Part shown: in pieces, positions 46,604 through 56,574 of the stretch
How positions within the stretch are numbered: position 1 is the first letter of the stretch
Layout of the letters: each line of letters begins with the position of its first letter
Assembly: GCF_018798885.1 (NCBI RefSeq)
Contig: NZ_CP076361.1
Coordinates: 2,757,501 to 2,821,500, forward strand
Length of the DNA: 64,000 nucleotides
Reading direction: 5' to 3'
Origin: Gemmobacter fulvus
Lineage (GTDB): Bacteria; Pseudomonadota; Alphaproteobacteria; Rhodobacterales; Rhodobacteraceae
Translations under genes and position numbers: made by a program
The notes under the pieces: generated by a model
What the model saw: only the letters and a program-made list of their open reading frames with translations
What the model was told of the DNA's origin: nothing
Databases searched by the model: none

Positions 46604-47374
46604 ATGAAAAAATTCGCCCTGACCCTGACTGCCGCCCTGCTTCTGTCCGGTGCCGCAATGGCCGAAACCGTAAAGGTGGGCATCGCCTCGGAACCCTATC
46701 CGCCCTTCGCCTCGCCGGATGCGTCGGGCAAATGGACCGGATGGGAGATCGAGATGATCGGCGCGGTCTGCAAGGCCGCCGAAATGGAATGCGAGATCGT
46801 GCCCGTGGCCTGGGATGGCATCATCCCGGCGCTGACGGCGGGGCAGATCGACGCGATCATGGCCTCGATGTCGATCACCGAAGAACGCATGCAGACCATT
46901 GATTTCTCGGACAAGTATTACAACACGCCAGCTATGATCGCCGGGGCGAAAGGCGTCGAGATGACGCCCGATGCAGCAGGGCTGACCGGCAAGATCATCG
47001 GTGTGCAGGTCTCGACCATCCACGAAACCTATGTGCAGAAGCACTTCAAGGACGTGGCGGCAGAGATCAAGATCTATACCACGCAGGATGAGGCCAATCA
47101 GGATCTTGTGGCGGGCCGGATCGACGCAACGCAGGCCGACAGCATCGCGCTGGATGCCTTCCTCACCTCCGAAGCCGGGGCTGCCTGCTGCGAGTCCAAA
47201 GGGGCAGTCGCCAGCGACCCCGAGGTGCTGGGCCTTGGCGCCGGGGTCGGGCTGCGCAAGGGCGAGGATGCGCTGAAGGCAAAGTTCAACGCCGGGATCG
47301 CCAAGGTGCTGGAAGACGGCACTTATGAGGCGATTTCCAAGCCCTATTTCGCATCGTCGATCTACGGCGGCTGA
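46604..47374 (+). CDS. polar amino acid ABC transporter substrate-binding protein
   Basis: 256 residues with a Sec signal MKKFALTLTAALLLSGAAMA-ET, so it is periplasmic. The mature protein has GIASEPYPPFASPD, VPVAWDGIIPALTAGQIDAI and MSITEERMQTIDFSDKYYNTP, the pattern of lysine-arginine-ornithine/histidine-binding proteins. A basic amino acid such as arginine is the likely ligand given the neighbouring AruH/AruI-like genes, but opines are also possible. AGAGG stands before the ATG. Confidence 0.88.
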   Translation: MKKFALTLTAALLLSGAAMAETVKVGIASEPYPPFASPDASGKWTGWEIEMIGAVCKAAEMECEIVPVAWDGIIPALTAGQIDAIMASMSITEERMQTIDFSDKYYNTPAMIAGAKGVEMTPDAAGLTGKIIGVQVSTIHETYVQKHFKDVAAEIKIYTTQDEANQDLVAGRIDATQADSIALDAFLTSEAGAACCESKGAVASDPEVLGLGAGVGLRKGEDALKAKFNAGIAKVLEDGTYEAISKPYFASSIYGG

Positions 47375-47379
47375 CGTCC

Positions 47380-48123
47380 GTGCTGGCGCTGATCGGGGCC
47401 GCGGGTGCGGCCTCCACGCTGGAGCTTTTGCAGCTTTCGCCCCCCGGTTGGGGGGCGAACCTGCTGCGCGGATTGATGAATTCGATCCTGATTGCCTCGG
47501 GCGCCTTCGGATTGGGCATCTGCATCGGCATTTTCGGGGCTTACGGCAAGCTTTATGGCGGGCCGGTGCTGCGCGATCTGCTGGGCATTTACACGACAGT
47601 GGTGCGGGCGGTGCCGGAACTGGTGCTGATCCTGATCCTCTATTACGCGGTGACGGATGCGGTGAACCAGCTGCTGATCTCGTTCGGTTATGCGCGGATC
47701 CAGCTGTCGGGGCTGGCGGCGGGCATTGCGGTGCTTGGCGTGGTGCAGGGGGCCTATGCAACCGAGGTGCTGCGCGGGGCCATCCTGGCGGTGCCGGCCG
47801 GGCAGATCGAAGCCGCGCGCGCGATGGGCATGCCTGCCGGGCTGCTCGCGCGGCGGATCACGCTTCCCGCCATGCTGTCCTTTGCCATGCCGGGGCTGGC
47901 CAATCTGTGGCTGGTGGCCACCAAGGATACCGCGCTGCTGGCGGTGGTCGGCTTTGGCGAGTTGACTCAGGAAACCCGGCAGGCGGCGGGCACGACCAAG
48001 GCCTATTTCACCTTCTTCATGGCGGCGGGCATGTTGTATCTGACGCTGTCGATCGGATCGGGCCTGCTGTTCGGGCGGATTGAAAAGTGGGCGCGGCGCG
48101 GCCAGCCGGAGGTGCGCGGATGA
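47380..48123 (+). CDS. amino acid ABC transporter permease (HisQ/ArtQ type)
   Basis: 247 residues with five or so membrane spans. The EAA loop is GAILAVPAGQIEAARAMGMPAGLLARRITLP. The start is GTG with a weak ribosome site 5 bases after the binding-protein stop. It overlaps the second permease by the ATGA at the end. Together they form the membrane heterodimer. Confidence 0.88.
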   Translation: MLALIGAAGAASTLELLQLSPPGWGANLLRGLMNSILIASGAFGLGICIGIFGAYGKLYGGPVLRDLLGIYTTVVRAVPELVLILILYYAVTDAVNQLLISFGYARIQLSGLAAGIAVLGVVQGAYATEVLRGAILAVPAGQIEAARAMGMPAGLLARRITLPAMLSFAMPGLANLWLVATKDTALLAVVGFGELTQETRQAAGTTKAYFTFFMAAGMLYLTLSIGSGLLFGRIEKWARRGQPEVRG

Positions 48124-48890
48124 CCGGGTTCTGGCAAACGCATCGGGTGGTGATGGCGCTGGTCGCGCTGGCGCTGCTGGTCTGGTGTGTGCTGCGGCTG
48201 CGCTGGGAGTGGTTGCCCGAATACCTGCCGCTGGCGGCGGCGGGCATCTGGCGCACGATCTGGATTCTGGCGGTGACGGTGCTGCTGGGCATGACGCTGG
48301 CCATCCCTCTGGGCTTGGCGCAGGCGGTGGGGCCCTGGTATCTGGCCGCACCTGCGCGGGTATTCTGCACCGTGGTGCGCGGCACGCCACTGCTGTTGCA
48401 GCTGTGGCTGCTGTATTACGGGCTGGGATCGCTGTTTCCGCAAATTCCCTGGATCCGGGGCAGTGACCTCTGGCCGATCCTGCGGCAGGCCTGGCCCTAT
48501 GCGGTGCTGGCGCTGACGCTGAGCTTTGCAGGCTATGAGGGCGAGGTGATGCGCGGCGCTTTCCGCAGCGTGCCGAAGGGCCAGCTGGAGGCGGCGCGGG
48601 CGATGGGCATGCCACGCTTCACCATCCTGCGCCGGATCTGGCTGCCGCAGGCGCTACACCGCGCGCTGCCGACGCTTGGTGGCGAGACGGTGTTGCAGTT
48701 GAAGGCCACGCCGCTGGTGGCGACGATCACGGTGGTGGATATCTATGCCGTCTCCAGCCGGGTGCGGCAGGATACCTTCATCACCTATGAGCCGCTGTTG
48801 CTGCTGGCGCTGGTCTATCTGGTGATCACCGGGGTGATCGTGCTGGCCTTCCGCTGGCTGGAGCGGCGGGTGCCCGCCCGCGTCGCCTGA
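48120..48890 (+). CDS. amino acid ABC transporter permease (HisM/ArtM type)
   Basis: 256 residues. The EAA loop is RGAFRSVPKGQLEAARAMGMPRFTILRRIWLPQA, with the conserved VVRGTPLLLQLWLLYYGLG before it. I chose the ATG at 48120 (GGAGG 8 bases upstream, ATGA overlap with the first permease) over 48087. It is the last gene of the importer; a copy of the dispersed 3' element lies 91 bases after the stop. Confidence 0.9.
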   Translation: MTGFWQTHRVVMALVALALLVWCVLRLRWEWLPEYLPLAAAGIWRTIWILAVTVLLGMTLAIPLGLAQAVGPWYLAAPARVFCTVVRGTPLLLQLWLLYYGLGSLFPQIPWIRGSDLWPILRQAWPYAVLALTLSFAGYEGEVMRGAFRSVPKGQLEAARAMGMPRFTILRRIWLPQALHRALPTLGGETVLQLKATPLVATITVVDIYAVSSRVRQDTFITYEPLLLLALVYLVITGVIVLAFRWLERRVPARVA

Positions 48891-48981
48891 CCCCGCCGGA
48901 TCCAGCGGAGCGCGCTGCCGCGCGCACGCCTCTGTCTCGGCAACCGGGGAAGGCCCGGCTTGCCTTGGGTGCCTGCGGCGC

Positions 48982-49004
48982 GAGTATTTTGACAAAGAGC
49001 AAGA
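48982..49004 (+). repeat. dispersed 3' element, copy C
   Basis: GAGTATTT, TGA, CAAA, GA, GCAAGA: the 18 fixed bases equal those of copies A and B. It is 91 bases after the permease stop, in sense orientation, about the same distance as copy A from lpdA. Confidence 0.8.
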
Positions 49005-49071
49005 TGCAGGGTTGCTTGACCTCTGGAGGGTGGGATTGTAGGGCGCGGGCACTGCCATGGAGGCCCCCGGA

Positions 49072-49776
49072 ATGAGTGAAGATCAAGCTGCCCCTGAACG
49101 GCGCAATTTTTATGGCCGTGTGCATGGCAAGACCCTGCGCGCCAGCCAGAAAACCTATCTGGCCGAAGATCTGGAGCGGCTGAGCCTTGCTGGTGTGACG
49201 GTGGCCGACAATCCGGCGCGGGTGTCGCTGGATGTGGCGGCCATCACGGGCGGCAGGCCCTTGTGGCTGGAGGTCGGCTTTGGCGGCGGCGAGCATCTGG
49301 TGCATATGGCCGCGCGGTATCCCGGGATCGCGATCATCGGCTGTGAGCCTTTCGTGAATGGCATCGCGATGCTGCTGGGCAAGATCCGCGCGGCGGGGGT
49401 GGACAATCTGTGCATCCATCCCGGAGACGTGCGCGATCTGTTCGATGTGTTGCCCGATGCCTGTGTGGCCAAGGCTTTTCTCAATTATCCCGACCCCTGG
49501 CCCAAGGCCCGGCATCATCGCCGCCGCTTTGTGACGCAGGGCTATCTGAGCGCGCTGGCGCGGGTGATGCAGCCGGGGGCCGAGTTCCGCGTGGCGACCG
49601 ACATTCCCGATTATGTGCGCCAGACGCTGGAAGAAGTGCCGCAGGCCGGGTTTGATCTGCTGGCGCAGACCGGGCGGGGGGCGGCCTGGGACGACTGGCT
49701 GTCGACGCGATACGAGCAGAAGGCGCTGCGCGAAGGCCGCGATCCGCATTACCTGACCTTCCGGCGCCAAGGCTGA
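49072..49776 (+). CDS. trmB: tRNA (guanine-46-N7)-methyltransferase
   Basis: 234 residues. It methylates G46 of tRNA using SAM. The Rossmann core has LWLEVGFGGGEHLVHMAARYPG, IGCEPFVNGI, and the TrmB-specific NYPDPWPKARHHRRRF. I chose the ATG at 49072 (GGAGG 8 bases upstream) rather than 49057. The segment RNFYGRVHGKTLRASQ near the N-terminus is typical. The importer precedes it, and it is transcribed independently. Confidence 0.95.
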   Translation: MSEDQAAPERRNFYGRVHGKTLRASQKTYLAEDLERLSLAGVTVADNPARVSLDVAAITGGRPLWLEVGFGGGEHLVHMAARYPGIAIIGCEPFVNGIAMLLGKIRAAGVDNLCIHPGDVRDLFDVLPDACVAKAFLNYPDPWPKARHHRRRFVTQGYLSALARVMQPGAEFRVATDIPDYVRQTLEEVPQAGFDLLAQTGRGAAWDDWLSTRYEQKALREGRDPHYLTFRRQG

Positions 49777-49866
49777 TCGGTCAGGGCTGATCGGCCAGCG
49801 CGCGCCCGGTTAGGCGCGTCTTGGGGCGGATCGGGCAGGCTGATCTCCGTTTGCACCGGAGGGATC

Positions 49867-50922
49867 ATGTCGCGCATCCGCATCACCAATTGCCATGTTC
49901 ACACCTTTACCGACCGGCATGTTCCGGCGCGCTATCCGCATCTTGTGGTGATGCCGTTCAAGCGGGCGCCCTGGCTGGTGCGGGGGCTGGCAGGGCTGGC
50001 GCGGCTGGCCGGGCAGGAGGCGGCGGCGGCATCGCTGCGCCGGTTGCACCGGTTTCAGCGCGCGGCAGGGGTGGCGGATCAGGCCGAGATCTTTGCCGAG
50101 CTGGTGGCGCAATATCCGCGCGGCACCCGCTTTGTCGTGCTGCCGATGCAGATGGCGGGCATCGGGCATGGCCGGGTGCGGGCGGGTCTGGCGGCCCAGC
50201 ATGACGAGCTTGCGGCGCTTGCGGCGGCCCATCCCGGTCTGGTGATCCCCTTTGCCACCTGCGATCCGCGTCTGCCGGGGGCCGCCGAGGAGGTGCGGCG
50301 CTGTCTGGAAACGTTGAAGTTTCGCGGGCTGAAGCTTTATCCTCGGCTGGGATATGCGCCAGACCATCCGGTTCTGATGCGCGAGATCTATCCGCTGCTG
50401 AATGCCCGTGGGTTGGCGGTGGTCAGCCATTGTTCACGCGGCGGTGTCACGGGGCGGCTGCCCCGGGCACAGGCGGATGAATTTTGCGCGCCGCAGGCCT
50501 TTGCGCCGGTGTTGCGCGCCTTTCCGCAGATGCAGGTCAATCTGGCGCATTTTGGCGGCCAGAGTGAGTGGGAGGCCTATATCGGCGAGGGCCTGAACCC
50601 CTATGCGCCGCAAGCTGCTGGCAATTGGCTGATCGCGCTGCGGGAGATGATCGAAAGCGGCGCGTTTCCCAATCTCTGGACCGATATTTCCTACACGCTG
50701 TTTCAGTCGGATGCCTTCTTGCCGTTTCTGCGCCTGTTCCTTGACCATCCGGCGTTGCGGGCGCGGGTGCTGTTCGGGTCCGATTTCTACATGACCCGGC
50801 AGGAAAGCCTGTCGGAGCGGGCGGTTGCGGTGCGGTTGCGGGCAGGGCTGGGCGAGGATCTGTTCCGCCAGATTGCCGAGACCAACCCGGAGCGGTGGTT
50901 GCGGGATGCGGCGCGCGGTTGA
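49867..50922 (+). CDS. amidohydrolase (TIM-barrel metallohydrolase)
   Basis: 351 residues. The start NCHVHTF gives a metal HxH (H10, H12). Later come KFRGLKLYPRLGY (a probable bridging Lys region), VVSHCSRGG, VNLAHFGG and LFGSDFY with the metal Asp. It belongs to the amidohydrolase 2 family (decarboxylases, lactonases, hydrolases); no substrate can be assigned. GGAGG stands before the ATG. It has no obvious operon partner. Confidence 0.8.
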   Translation: MSRIRITNCHVHTFTDRHVPARYPHLVVMPFKRAPWLVRGLAGLARLAGQEAAAASLRRLHRFQRAAGVADQAEIFAELVAQYPRGTRFVVLPMQMAGIGHGRVRAGLAAQHDELAALAAAHPGLVIPFATCDPRLPGAAEEVRRCLETLKFRGLKLYPRLGYAPDHPVLMREIYPLLNARGLAVVSHCSRGGVTGRLPRAQADEFCAPQAFAPVLRAFPQMQVNLAHFGGQSEWEAYIGEGLNPYAPQAAGNWLIALREMIESGAFPNLWTDISYTLFQSDAFLPFLRLFLDHPALRARVLFGSDFYMTRQESLSERAVAVRLRAGLGEDLFRQIAETNPERWLRDAARG

Positions 50923-51084
50923 TCCGGGGCCGACAGCCCGCACCAAGGCCCGTGGCAGGTGCTGGGGCGACCTTGACCGGCGGGGGCGATACGCTGCGTG
51001 GGCCGGGTCGCCCTTCCTTGGGACTGGACCGGCCCGCGCGCTTGCGCTAACGGAACAACGCATCATTCGCGCGAAGGAAATCCG

Positions 51085-52431
51085 ATGTCTGGCCATGGCG
51101 AACCGCAACCGATGACCGCCCGCAAATCGGCGCCGCTCAAGGGCACCGCTGCTGTGCCGGGCGACAAGTCGATCAGCCACCGCGCGCTGATCTTCGGCGC
51201 GATGGCGGTGGGCGAGACCAAGATCACCGGGTTGCTGGAAGGGCAGGATGTGCTGGATACCGCTTCGGCCATGCGCGCCTTCGGGGCCGAGGTGATCCGG
51301 CATGACGCGGGCAGCTGGTCGGTGCATGGCGTCGGCGTTGGCGGCTTTCGTGAGCCTGCCGACGTGATCGACTGCGGCAATTCCGGCACCGGCGTGCGGC
51401 TGATCATGGGCTGCATGGCCACCACGGCGATGAGTGCCACCTTTACCGGCGATGCCTCGCTGCGCAAGCGCCCGATGGGCCGGGTGACGGATCCGCTGAG
51501 CCTGTTCGGCGCGCGGGCCTATGGCCGTCAGGGCGGGCGTCTGCCGATGACCTTGGTGGGGGCTGCCAATCCCGTGCCGGTGCGCTACGCCTTGCCGGTT
51601 GCCTCGGCGCAGGTGAAATCGGCGGTGCTGCTGGCCGGGCTGAATGCGCCCGGCGACACGGTGGTGATCGAACGCGAGCCGACGCGTGACCATTCCGAAC
51701 GGATGCTGCTGGGCTTCGGCGCGCAGTTGCATGTCGAAAAAGGCCCCGAGGGCCATGTGATCACCCTGACCGGCCAGCCCGAATTGCGGCCGCAAAGCGT
51801 GGCGGTGCCGCGCGATCCGTCCTCGGCGGCGTTTCCGGTCTGTGCGGCGCTGATCGTCGAGGGGTCGGACATTCTTGTGCCCGGTGTCAGCCAGAACCTG
51901 ACGCGCAATGGCCTCTATCTGACGCTGGTCGAGATGGGCGCCGAGATCGAATTCCAGAACCCGCGCACCGAGGGCGGTGAGCCGGTGGCCGATCTGCGCG
52001 TGCGCTTCTCGGGCAATATGAAGGGCATCGAAGTGCCGCCCGAACGCGCGCCCTCGATGATCGACGAATATCCGATCCTGTCGGTGGTGGCGTCTTTTGC
52101 CACCGGCAAGACCGTCATGCGCGGCGTGAAAGAGCTTCGGGTCAAGGAATCGGACCGGATCGACGCGATGGCGCGCGGGCTGGAGGCCTGCGGCGTGACC
52201 ATCGAGGAGGATGAGGACACGCTGATCGTTCACGGCATGGGCGCAGGCGGGATGCCGGGCGGTGCCACGGCGAAAACCCATCTGGATCACCGTATCGCCA
52301 TGAGCTTTCTGGTGGCGGGCATGGCGTCGCAACAGCCGGTGACGGTAGATGACGCCTCGCCCATCGTCACTTCCTTCCCAATCTTTGAAGGGCTGATGAC
52401 CGGGCTGGGCGCGCGGTTCGGGCAGGAATGA
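51085..52431 (+). CDS. aroA: 3-phosphoshikimate 1-carboxyvinyltransferase (class II EPSPS)
   Basis: 448 residues. It joins shikimate-3-phosphate and PEP for aromatic amino acids. [46 protein letters not shown] and [10 protein letters not shown] mark it. The closer likeness is to class II (CP4-type) enzymes, yet the loop reads [11 protein letters not shown] with Gly where CP4 has the glyphosate-tolerance Ala. I chose 51085 (AAGGAAA upstream) over 50998. cmk follows after 43 bases. Confidence 0.95.
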   Translation: MSGHGEPQPMTARKSAPLKGTAAVPGDKSISHRALIFGAMAVGETKITGLLEGQDVLDTASAMRAFGAEVIRHDAGSWSVHGVGVGGFREPADVIDCGNSGTGVRLIMGCMATTAMSATFTGDASLRKRPMGRVTDPLSLFGARAYGRQGGRLPMTLVGAANPVPVRYALPVASAQVKSAVLLAGLNAPGDTVVIEREPTRDHSERMLLGFGAQLHVEKGPEGHVITLTGQPELRPQSVAVPRDPSSAAFPVCAALIVEGSDILVPGVSQNLTRNGLYLTLVEMGAEIEFQNPRTEGGEPVADLRVRFSGNMKGIEVPPERAPSMIDEYPILSVVASFATGKTVMRGVKELRVKESDRIDAMARGLEACGVTIEEDEDTLIVHGMGAGGMPGGATAKTHLDHRIAMSFLVAGMASQQPVTVDDASPIVTSFPIFEGLMTGLGARFGQE

Positions 52432-52474
52432 GCGGGGCGTTCGGCCCCCATGATCTGAAACGGAAAGGCAGCAG

Positions 52475-53077
52475 ATGATTTTCACAGTGGCGATCGACGG
52501 ACCTGCTGCCGCAGGCAAGGGCACGATCTCGCGGGCGGTGGCTGACCGCTTTGGCTTTGCGCATCTGGATACCGGGCTGCTGTATCGCGCGGTCGGCATG
52601 TTGGGCGGTGATCCGGCAACTGCGGCCCGCAATCTGACCGCCGAAGATCTGCAACGGCTGGATCTGCGCTCGCTTGCGGCGGGGGCGGCGGCCAGCCGTG
52701 TCGCGGTGATCCCCGAGGTGCGCGCCGCCCTGTTCGATTTCCAGCGCCGCTTTGCCCGGCGCGAGGGCGGGGCGGTTCTGGATGGCCGCGATATCGGCAC
52801 GGTGATCTGCCCAGATGCCGAGGTGAAGCTTTACGTCACCGCCAGCGCCGAGGTGCGTGCGCGCCGTCGCTGGCTTGAACTGGGCGGTGAGGCTGCGGCC
52901 CAGCCCTTTGCCGAGGTTCTGGCCGAGGTGGAAGCGCGCGACGCCCGCGACATGGGCCGCGCCGATGCGCCGCTCAAACCGGCGGCGGATGCCGTGCAGC
53001 TTGATACCAGCCTGATGAGCATTGATGAGGCAGTGGCCGCAGCCTTTGCCCATATCACGGCGCATCTGCCGGGCTGA
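52475..53077 (+). CDS. cmk: (d)CMP kinase
   Basis: 200 residues, on the short side for Cmk but normal for alphaproteobacteria. It phosphorylates CMP and dCMP. P-loop [18 protein letters not shown], the CMP-binding YRAVG and [23 protein letters not shown] are visible. It lies in the usual aroA-cmk-rpsA order. Confidence 0.95.
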   Translation: MIFTVAIDGPAAAGKGTISRAVADRFGFAHLDTGLLYRAVGMLGGDPATAARNLTAEDLQRLDLRSLAAGAAASRVAVIPEVRAALFDFQRRFARREGGAVLDGRDIGTVICPDAEVKLYVTASAEVRARRRWLELGGEAAAQPFAEVLAEVEARDARDMGRADAPLKPAADAVQLDTSLMSIDEAVAAAFAHITAHLPG

Positions 53078-53256
53078 GCGCTACCGCCTTTCCCTTGCCA
53101 GCAAGGCACAAAGCCGCTAAGAGGCACCATCCTGAAAAGGGAGTCGCCCGCGCCGGTTTTCCGGGGCGGCCACGCATTTCCGGCCACAGGGCCAGCAAAG
53201 ACCGGCGGAGCCAACCGCATGGCCAGTCAAATCACGTGTAAAGGAAACTGATCTAT
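53078..53256 (+). promoter_or_regulatory. long rpsA leader
   Basis: A 179-base gap before rpsA holds a small GCGCCGG/CCGGGGC-type hairpin near 53150-53170 and ends with AAAGGAAA 10 bases before the ATG. S1 controls its own translation in other bacteria through leader structure. I cannot fold this reliably. Confidence 0.35.
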
Positions 53257-54942
53257 ATGTGCGCTAAAGCATCCATGGAAGAATTCGAAGCCCTTCTGAA
53301 AGAAAGCTTTGAAATTGACACCCCCGAAGAGGGTTCGGTTGTCAAAGGCCGGGTTATCGCGATTGAAGCGGGCCAGGCCATCATCGACGTCGGCTACAAG
53401 ATGGAAGGCCGCGTTGACCTGAAAGAATTTGCCAACCCCGGCGAAGCCCCCAGCATCAATGTGGGCGACGAGGTTGAAGTGTATCTGGATCGCGTGGAAA
53501 ATGCCCGTGGCGAAGCCCAGATCAGCCGTGACAAGGCCAAGCGCGAAGAAGCTTGGGACCGTCTGGAAAAAGCCTATGCGAACGAGACCCGCGTCGACGG
53601 CGCGATCTTCGGCCGCGTCAAGGGCGGCTTCACTGTCGATCTGGGCGGCGCTGTTGCGTTCCTTCCCGGCTCGCAGGTCGACGTGCGCCCCGTGCGCGAC
53701 GCTGGCCCGCTGATGGGCATGAAGCAGCCGTTCCAGATCCTGAAAATGGACCGTCGCCGTGGCAACATCGTTGTGTCGCGCCGCGCGATCCTCGAAGAAT
53801 CGCGTGCCGAACAGCGTGCCGAAGTCATCTCCAATCTGACCGAAGGTCAGACCGTGGATGGTGTGGTCAAGAACATCACCGAATACGGTGCGTTCGTTGA
53901 TCTGGGCGGCGTGGACGGCCTGCTGCACGTGACCGACATGGCATGGCGCCGCGTCAACCACCCGTCGGAAATCCTTGCCATTGGTGAAACTGTCAAAGTG
54001 CAGGTCATCAAGATCAACAAGGAAACCCATCGTATCAGCCTGGGCATGAAGCAGCTCCAGTCCGATCCGTGGGATGCCGTGGAAAAAGCCTACCCGCTGG
54101 GTTCGGTCCACAAGGGCCGCGTCACCAACATCACCGATTACGGCGCCTTCGTGGAGCTGGAAGCCGGTGTCGAGGGTCTGGTTCACGTGTCCGAAATGTC
54201 CTGGACCAAAAAGAACGTGCACCCCGGCAAGATCGTTTCGACCTCGCAAGAAGTCGACGTCATGGTTCTGGAAATCGACAGCGCCAAGCGCCGTGTGTCG
54301 CTTGGCCTCAAGCAGACCCAGCGCAATCCGTGGGAAGTCTTTGCCGAGACGCACCCGGTTGGCACCGCGATTGAAGGCGAAGTCAAGAACATCACCGAAT
54401 TCGGTCTGTTCGTCGGCCTCGACAATGACATCGACGGCATGGTTCACCTGTCTGACCTGTCCTGGGATCAGCGCGGCGAAGAAGCCATCCAGAACTACCG
54501 CAAGGGCGACGTGGTGAAAGCCGCTGTCACCGAAGTGGACATCGAGAAAGAGCGTATCTCGCTCTCGATCAAGGCTCTGGGCGACGACACCTTCACCGAT
54601 GCAGTCGACGGCGTGAAGCGCGGCTCGATCGTGACCTCGACCGTCACCGCGATCGAAGAAGGCGGCATCGAAGTCGAATACAACGGCATGAAATCCTTCA
54701 TCCGTCGTTCCGACCTGTCGCGCGACCGGGCAGACCAGCGCCCCGAGCGTTTCCAGATTGGCGACAAAGTCGATGCCCGCGTTACCAACGTGGACAGCAA
54801 AACCCGCCGTCTGGGCCTGTCGATCAAGGCCCGCGAAATCGCGGAAGAGAAAGAAGCTGTCGAACAGTATGGCTCGTCCGATTCGGGTGCATCGCTGGGC
54901 GATATCCTCAGCGCAGCTCTCAAAGGCGGCGACCGGAACTGA
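53257..54942 (+). CDS. rpsA: 30S ribosomal protein S1
   Basis: 561 residues with six S1 RNA-binding domains in series; repeats of [27 protein letters not shown] type start at about 26, 110, 195, 280, 367 and 454. It brings mRNA to the ribosome. The ATG at 53257 ([14 protein letters not shown]) agrees with relatives in sequence from the second methionine. Fewer GC-third codons than flanking genes are consistent with high expression. A hairpin follows. Confidence 0.96.
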   Translation: MCAKASMEEFEALLKESFEIDTPEEGSVVKGRVIAIEAGQAIIDVGYKMEGRVDLKEFANPGEAPSINVGDEVEVYLDRVENARGEAQISRDKAKREEAWDRLEKAYANETRVDGAIFGRVKGGFTVDLGGAVAFLPGSQVDVRPVRDAGPLMGMKQPFQILKMDRRRGNIVVSRRAILEESRAEQRAEVISNLTEGQTVDGVVKNITEYGAFVDLGGVDGLLHVTDMAWRRVNHPSEILAIGETVKVQVIKINKETHRISLGMKQLQSDPWDAVEKAYPLGSVHKGRVTNITDYGAFVELEAGVEGLVHVSEMSWTKKNVHPGKIVSTSQEVDVMVLEIDSAKRRVSLGLKQTQRNPWEVFAETHPVGTAIEGEVKNITEFGLFVGLDNDIDGMVHLSDLSWDQRGEEAIQNYRKGDVVKAAVTEVDIEKERISLSIKALGDDTFTDAVDGVKRGSIVTSTVTAIEEGGIEVEYNGMKSFIRRSDLSRDRADQRPERFQIGDKVDARVTNVDSKTRRLGLSIKAREIAEEKEAVEQYGSSDSGASLGDILSAALKGGDRN

Positions 54943-54964
54943 TCCTGACCTCGGTCAGGTTGTG

Positions 54965-54990
54965 CAGGCCCCTCCGAAAGGTGGGGCCTG
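54965..54990 (+). terminator. hairpin after rpsA
   Basis: CAGGCCCC and GGGGCCTG pair around a 10-base loop 22 bases after rpsA; a T-run occurs only some 25 bases further on. Confidence 0.6.
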
Positions 54991-55141
54991 TGGCCATTCT
55001 GGCGGCTTTTTGCTGATCCGGACGGCCAAGTTACGGCGATTGCACGGGTTTTCCTTTTGTCAGCGGGATTTTTTTGCCTATAGTCCAAGCACAAGAAAAA
55101 CGCGGGCCGGTTGCCACATCGCCCCAGGGGGGACACTTCGG

Positions 55142-55426
55142 ATGATCCGTTCGGAACTGATCCAGAAAATTGCGGATGAAAACCCGCATCTCACGCAACG
55201 CCATGTCGAGCGGATCGTGAACACTGTTTTCGAAGAAATCATCGAGGCGCTTGCCAAGGGCGACCGGGTGGAGCTGCGCGGCTTTGGCGCGTTCTCTGTC
55301 AAGTCGCGCGATGCGCGGGTGGGACGGAACCCGCGCACGGGGGAAGCGGTTGAAGTGGAAGACAAGAAGGTGCCCTTCTTCAAGACGGGCAAACTGCTGC
55401 GCGACCGGCTGAACGGCAAAGCGTAA
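55142..55426 (+). CDS. ihfB: integration host factor subunit beta
   Basis: 94 residues. It bends DNA with IHF-alpha. Starts [30 protein letters not shown], with the beta-arm [21 protein letters not shown] typical of IhfB. Position after rpsA is the usual one. I chose the ATG at 55142 over the long frame from 54758. lapA follows after 77 bases. Confidence 0.95.
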   Translation: MIRSELIQKIADENPHLTQRHVERIVNTVFEEIIEALAKGDRVELRGFGAFSVKSRDARVGRNPRTGEAVEVEDKKVPFFKTGKLLRDRLNGKA

Positions 55427-55503
55427 GCGCGGGGCGCGATGCGGCGTGGCGTTCTGCCCCGGTCCGACAGCGTCACCGATACTGAAGGAGGCACGGTCCG
55501 CCG

Positions 55504-55860
55504 ATGCTGCGATATCTGCGTTATCTCATTCTGCTGGTTCTGGGGCTGTGCCTGCTGACCGTGGCGCTGGCCAACCGCGCGCCGGTGCTGGTCAAGGCGC
55601 TGCCCGATGATGTCGCCGCCGTGGCGGGCCTGTCCTGGCAAATCGAGATCCCGCTGTTCCTGGCGATTTTCGGCGGCGTGGCGGTGGGCCTGCTGATCGG
55701 CTTCGTCTGGGAATGGATCCGCGAACATCGCCACCGGGCCGAGGCCAGCACCCAATCCGCCGAAGCCCGCCGGTTGCAGCGCGAGCTGGCGGCGATGCGC
55801 GACGCCAAGGGCGTGGTGCAGGATGATGTTCTGGCCATCCTCGACCGGAAGGCAGGCTGA
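55504..55860 (+). CDS. LapA-family (DUF1049) membrane protein
   Basis: 118 residues. Two membrane spans (about 5-24 and 48-70) frame a short periplasmic loop, and a helical, charged cytoplasmic tail (70-118) follows. LapA proteins work with LapB in controlling LPS synthesis in enterics, but such a role here is only inferred. The stop is 3 bases before trpF, so they share a transcript. Confidence 0.78.
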   Translation: MLRYLRYLILLVLGLCLLTVALANRAPVLVKALPDDVAAVAGLSWQIEIPLFLAIFGGVAVGLLIGFVWEWIREHRHRAEASTQSAEARRLQRELAAMRDAKGVVQDDVLAILDRKAG

Positions 55861-55863
55861 TCC

Positions 55864-56502
55864 ATGTCCGATATCCGTGTGAAGATCTGCGGTCTGCGGA
55901 CCGTGGCCGATGTTGCCGCCGTGGCTGCCGCCGGGGCGGCCTATGCGGGCTTTGTGTTCTTTGCCAAAAGCCCGCGCCACCTGACGATTGACAGCGCGCG
56001 CGAACTGGCGCTGGCGGCCCCGGTGGGGCTGGCGAAGGTGGCGCTGACGGTGGATGCCGATGACGCCACGCTGGATGCGATTGTCGCGGCGGTGCCGCTG
56101 GACATGCTGCAACTGCATGGCCACGAAAACCCCGACCGTGTGGCGGAACTCCGCAGCCGCTATGGCCTGCCGGTGATGAAGGCGGTGGGTGTGGCGGATG
56201 AGGGCGATCTGGCGGCGCTGTTTGATTACACGCTGGTCGCGGATCAGATCCTGATCGACGCGAAACCGCCCAAGGATGCCGTGCTGCCGGGCGGCAATGG
56301 CCTGTCATTCGACTGGCGGCTGGTGGCGCAGCGGCGCTGGTTGCGGCCCTGGATGCTGGCGGGGGGCCTGACTGCCGCAAACGTGGCCGAGGCGATCCGG
56401 CTGACCAATGCGCGGCAGGTCGATGTCTCGTCAGGGGTGGAATCGGCCCCGGGCGTCAAGGATGCGGCCCGTATCGCGGCTTTCGTGCAGGCGGCGCGTT
56501 AG
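55864..56502 (+). CDS. trpF: phosphoribosylanthranilate isomerase
   Basis: 212 residues, a TIM barrel. It converts PRA to CdRP in tryptophan synthesis. KICGLR at the start has the catalytic Cys, and DAKPPKD...LSFDWRL and [14 protein letters not shown] are typical phosphate and active-site segments. In relatives trpB follows directly; here an antisense gene and repeats intervene. Confidence 0.94.
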   Translation: MSDIRVKICGLRTVADVAAVAAAGAAYAGFVFFAKSPRHLTIDSARELALAAPVGLAKVALTVDADDATLDAIVAAVPLDMLQLHGHENPDRVAELRSRYGLPVMKAVGVADEGDLAALFDYTLVADQILIDAKPPKDAVLPGGNGLSFDWRLVAQRRWLRPWMLAGGLTAANVAEAIRLTNARQVDVSSGVESAPGVKDAARIAAFVQAAR

Positions 56503-56535
56503 GCGCCCGGCGGTCTGAAAAACGAAAACATGGGA

Positions 56536-56572
56536 AATGTGCGGCCCTCTTGGGGGCTTGGGGCCGCACATT
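56536..56572. repeat. 12-bp perfect inverted repeat
   Basis: AATGTGCGGCCC and GGGCCGCACATT enclose a 13-base loop, 34 bases after trpF. No T-run follows. It sits at the boundary of the antisense DUF4394 gene and the tandem repeats, so it could be a terminator for both convergent genes or the end of an inserted segment. Confidence 0.65.
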
Positions 56573-56574
56573 CA

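Noticed and set aside
49765-49800. 14-base imperfect tandem repeat around the trmB stop (TGATCGG, CAG)
   Set aside because: Two short copies with two mismatches in GC-rich sequence; no supporting feature.
51085-52431. Glyphosate-tolerant EPSPS from class II likeness
   Set aside because: The tolerance position is Gly (GNSGTG), not the CP4-type Ala, so tolerance cannot be claimed.
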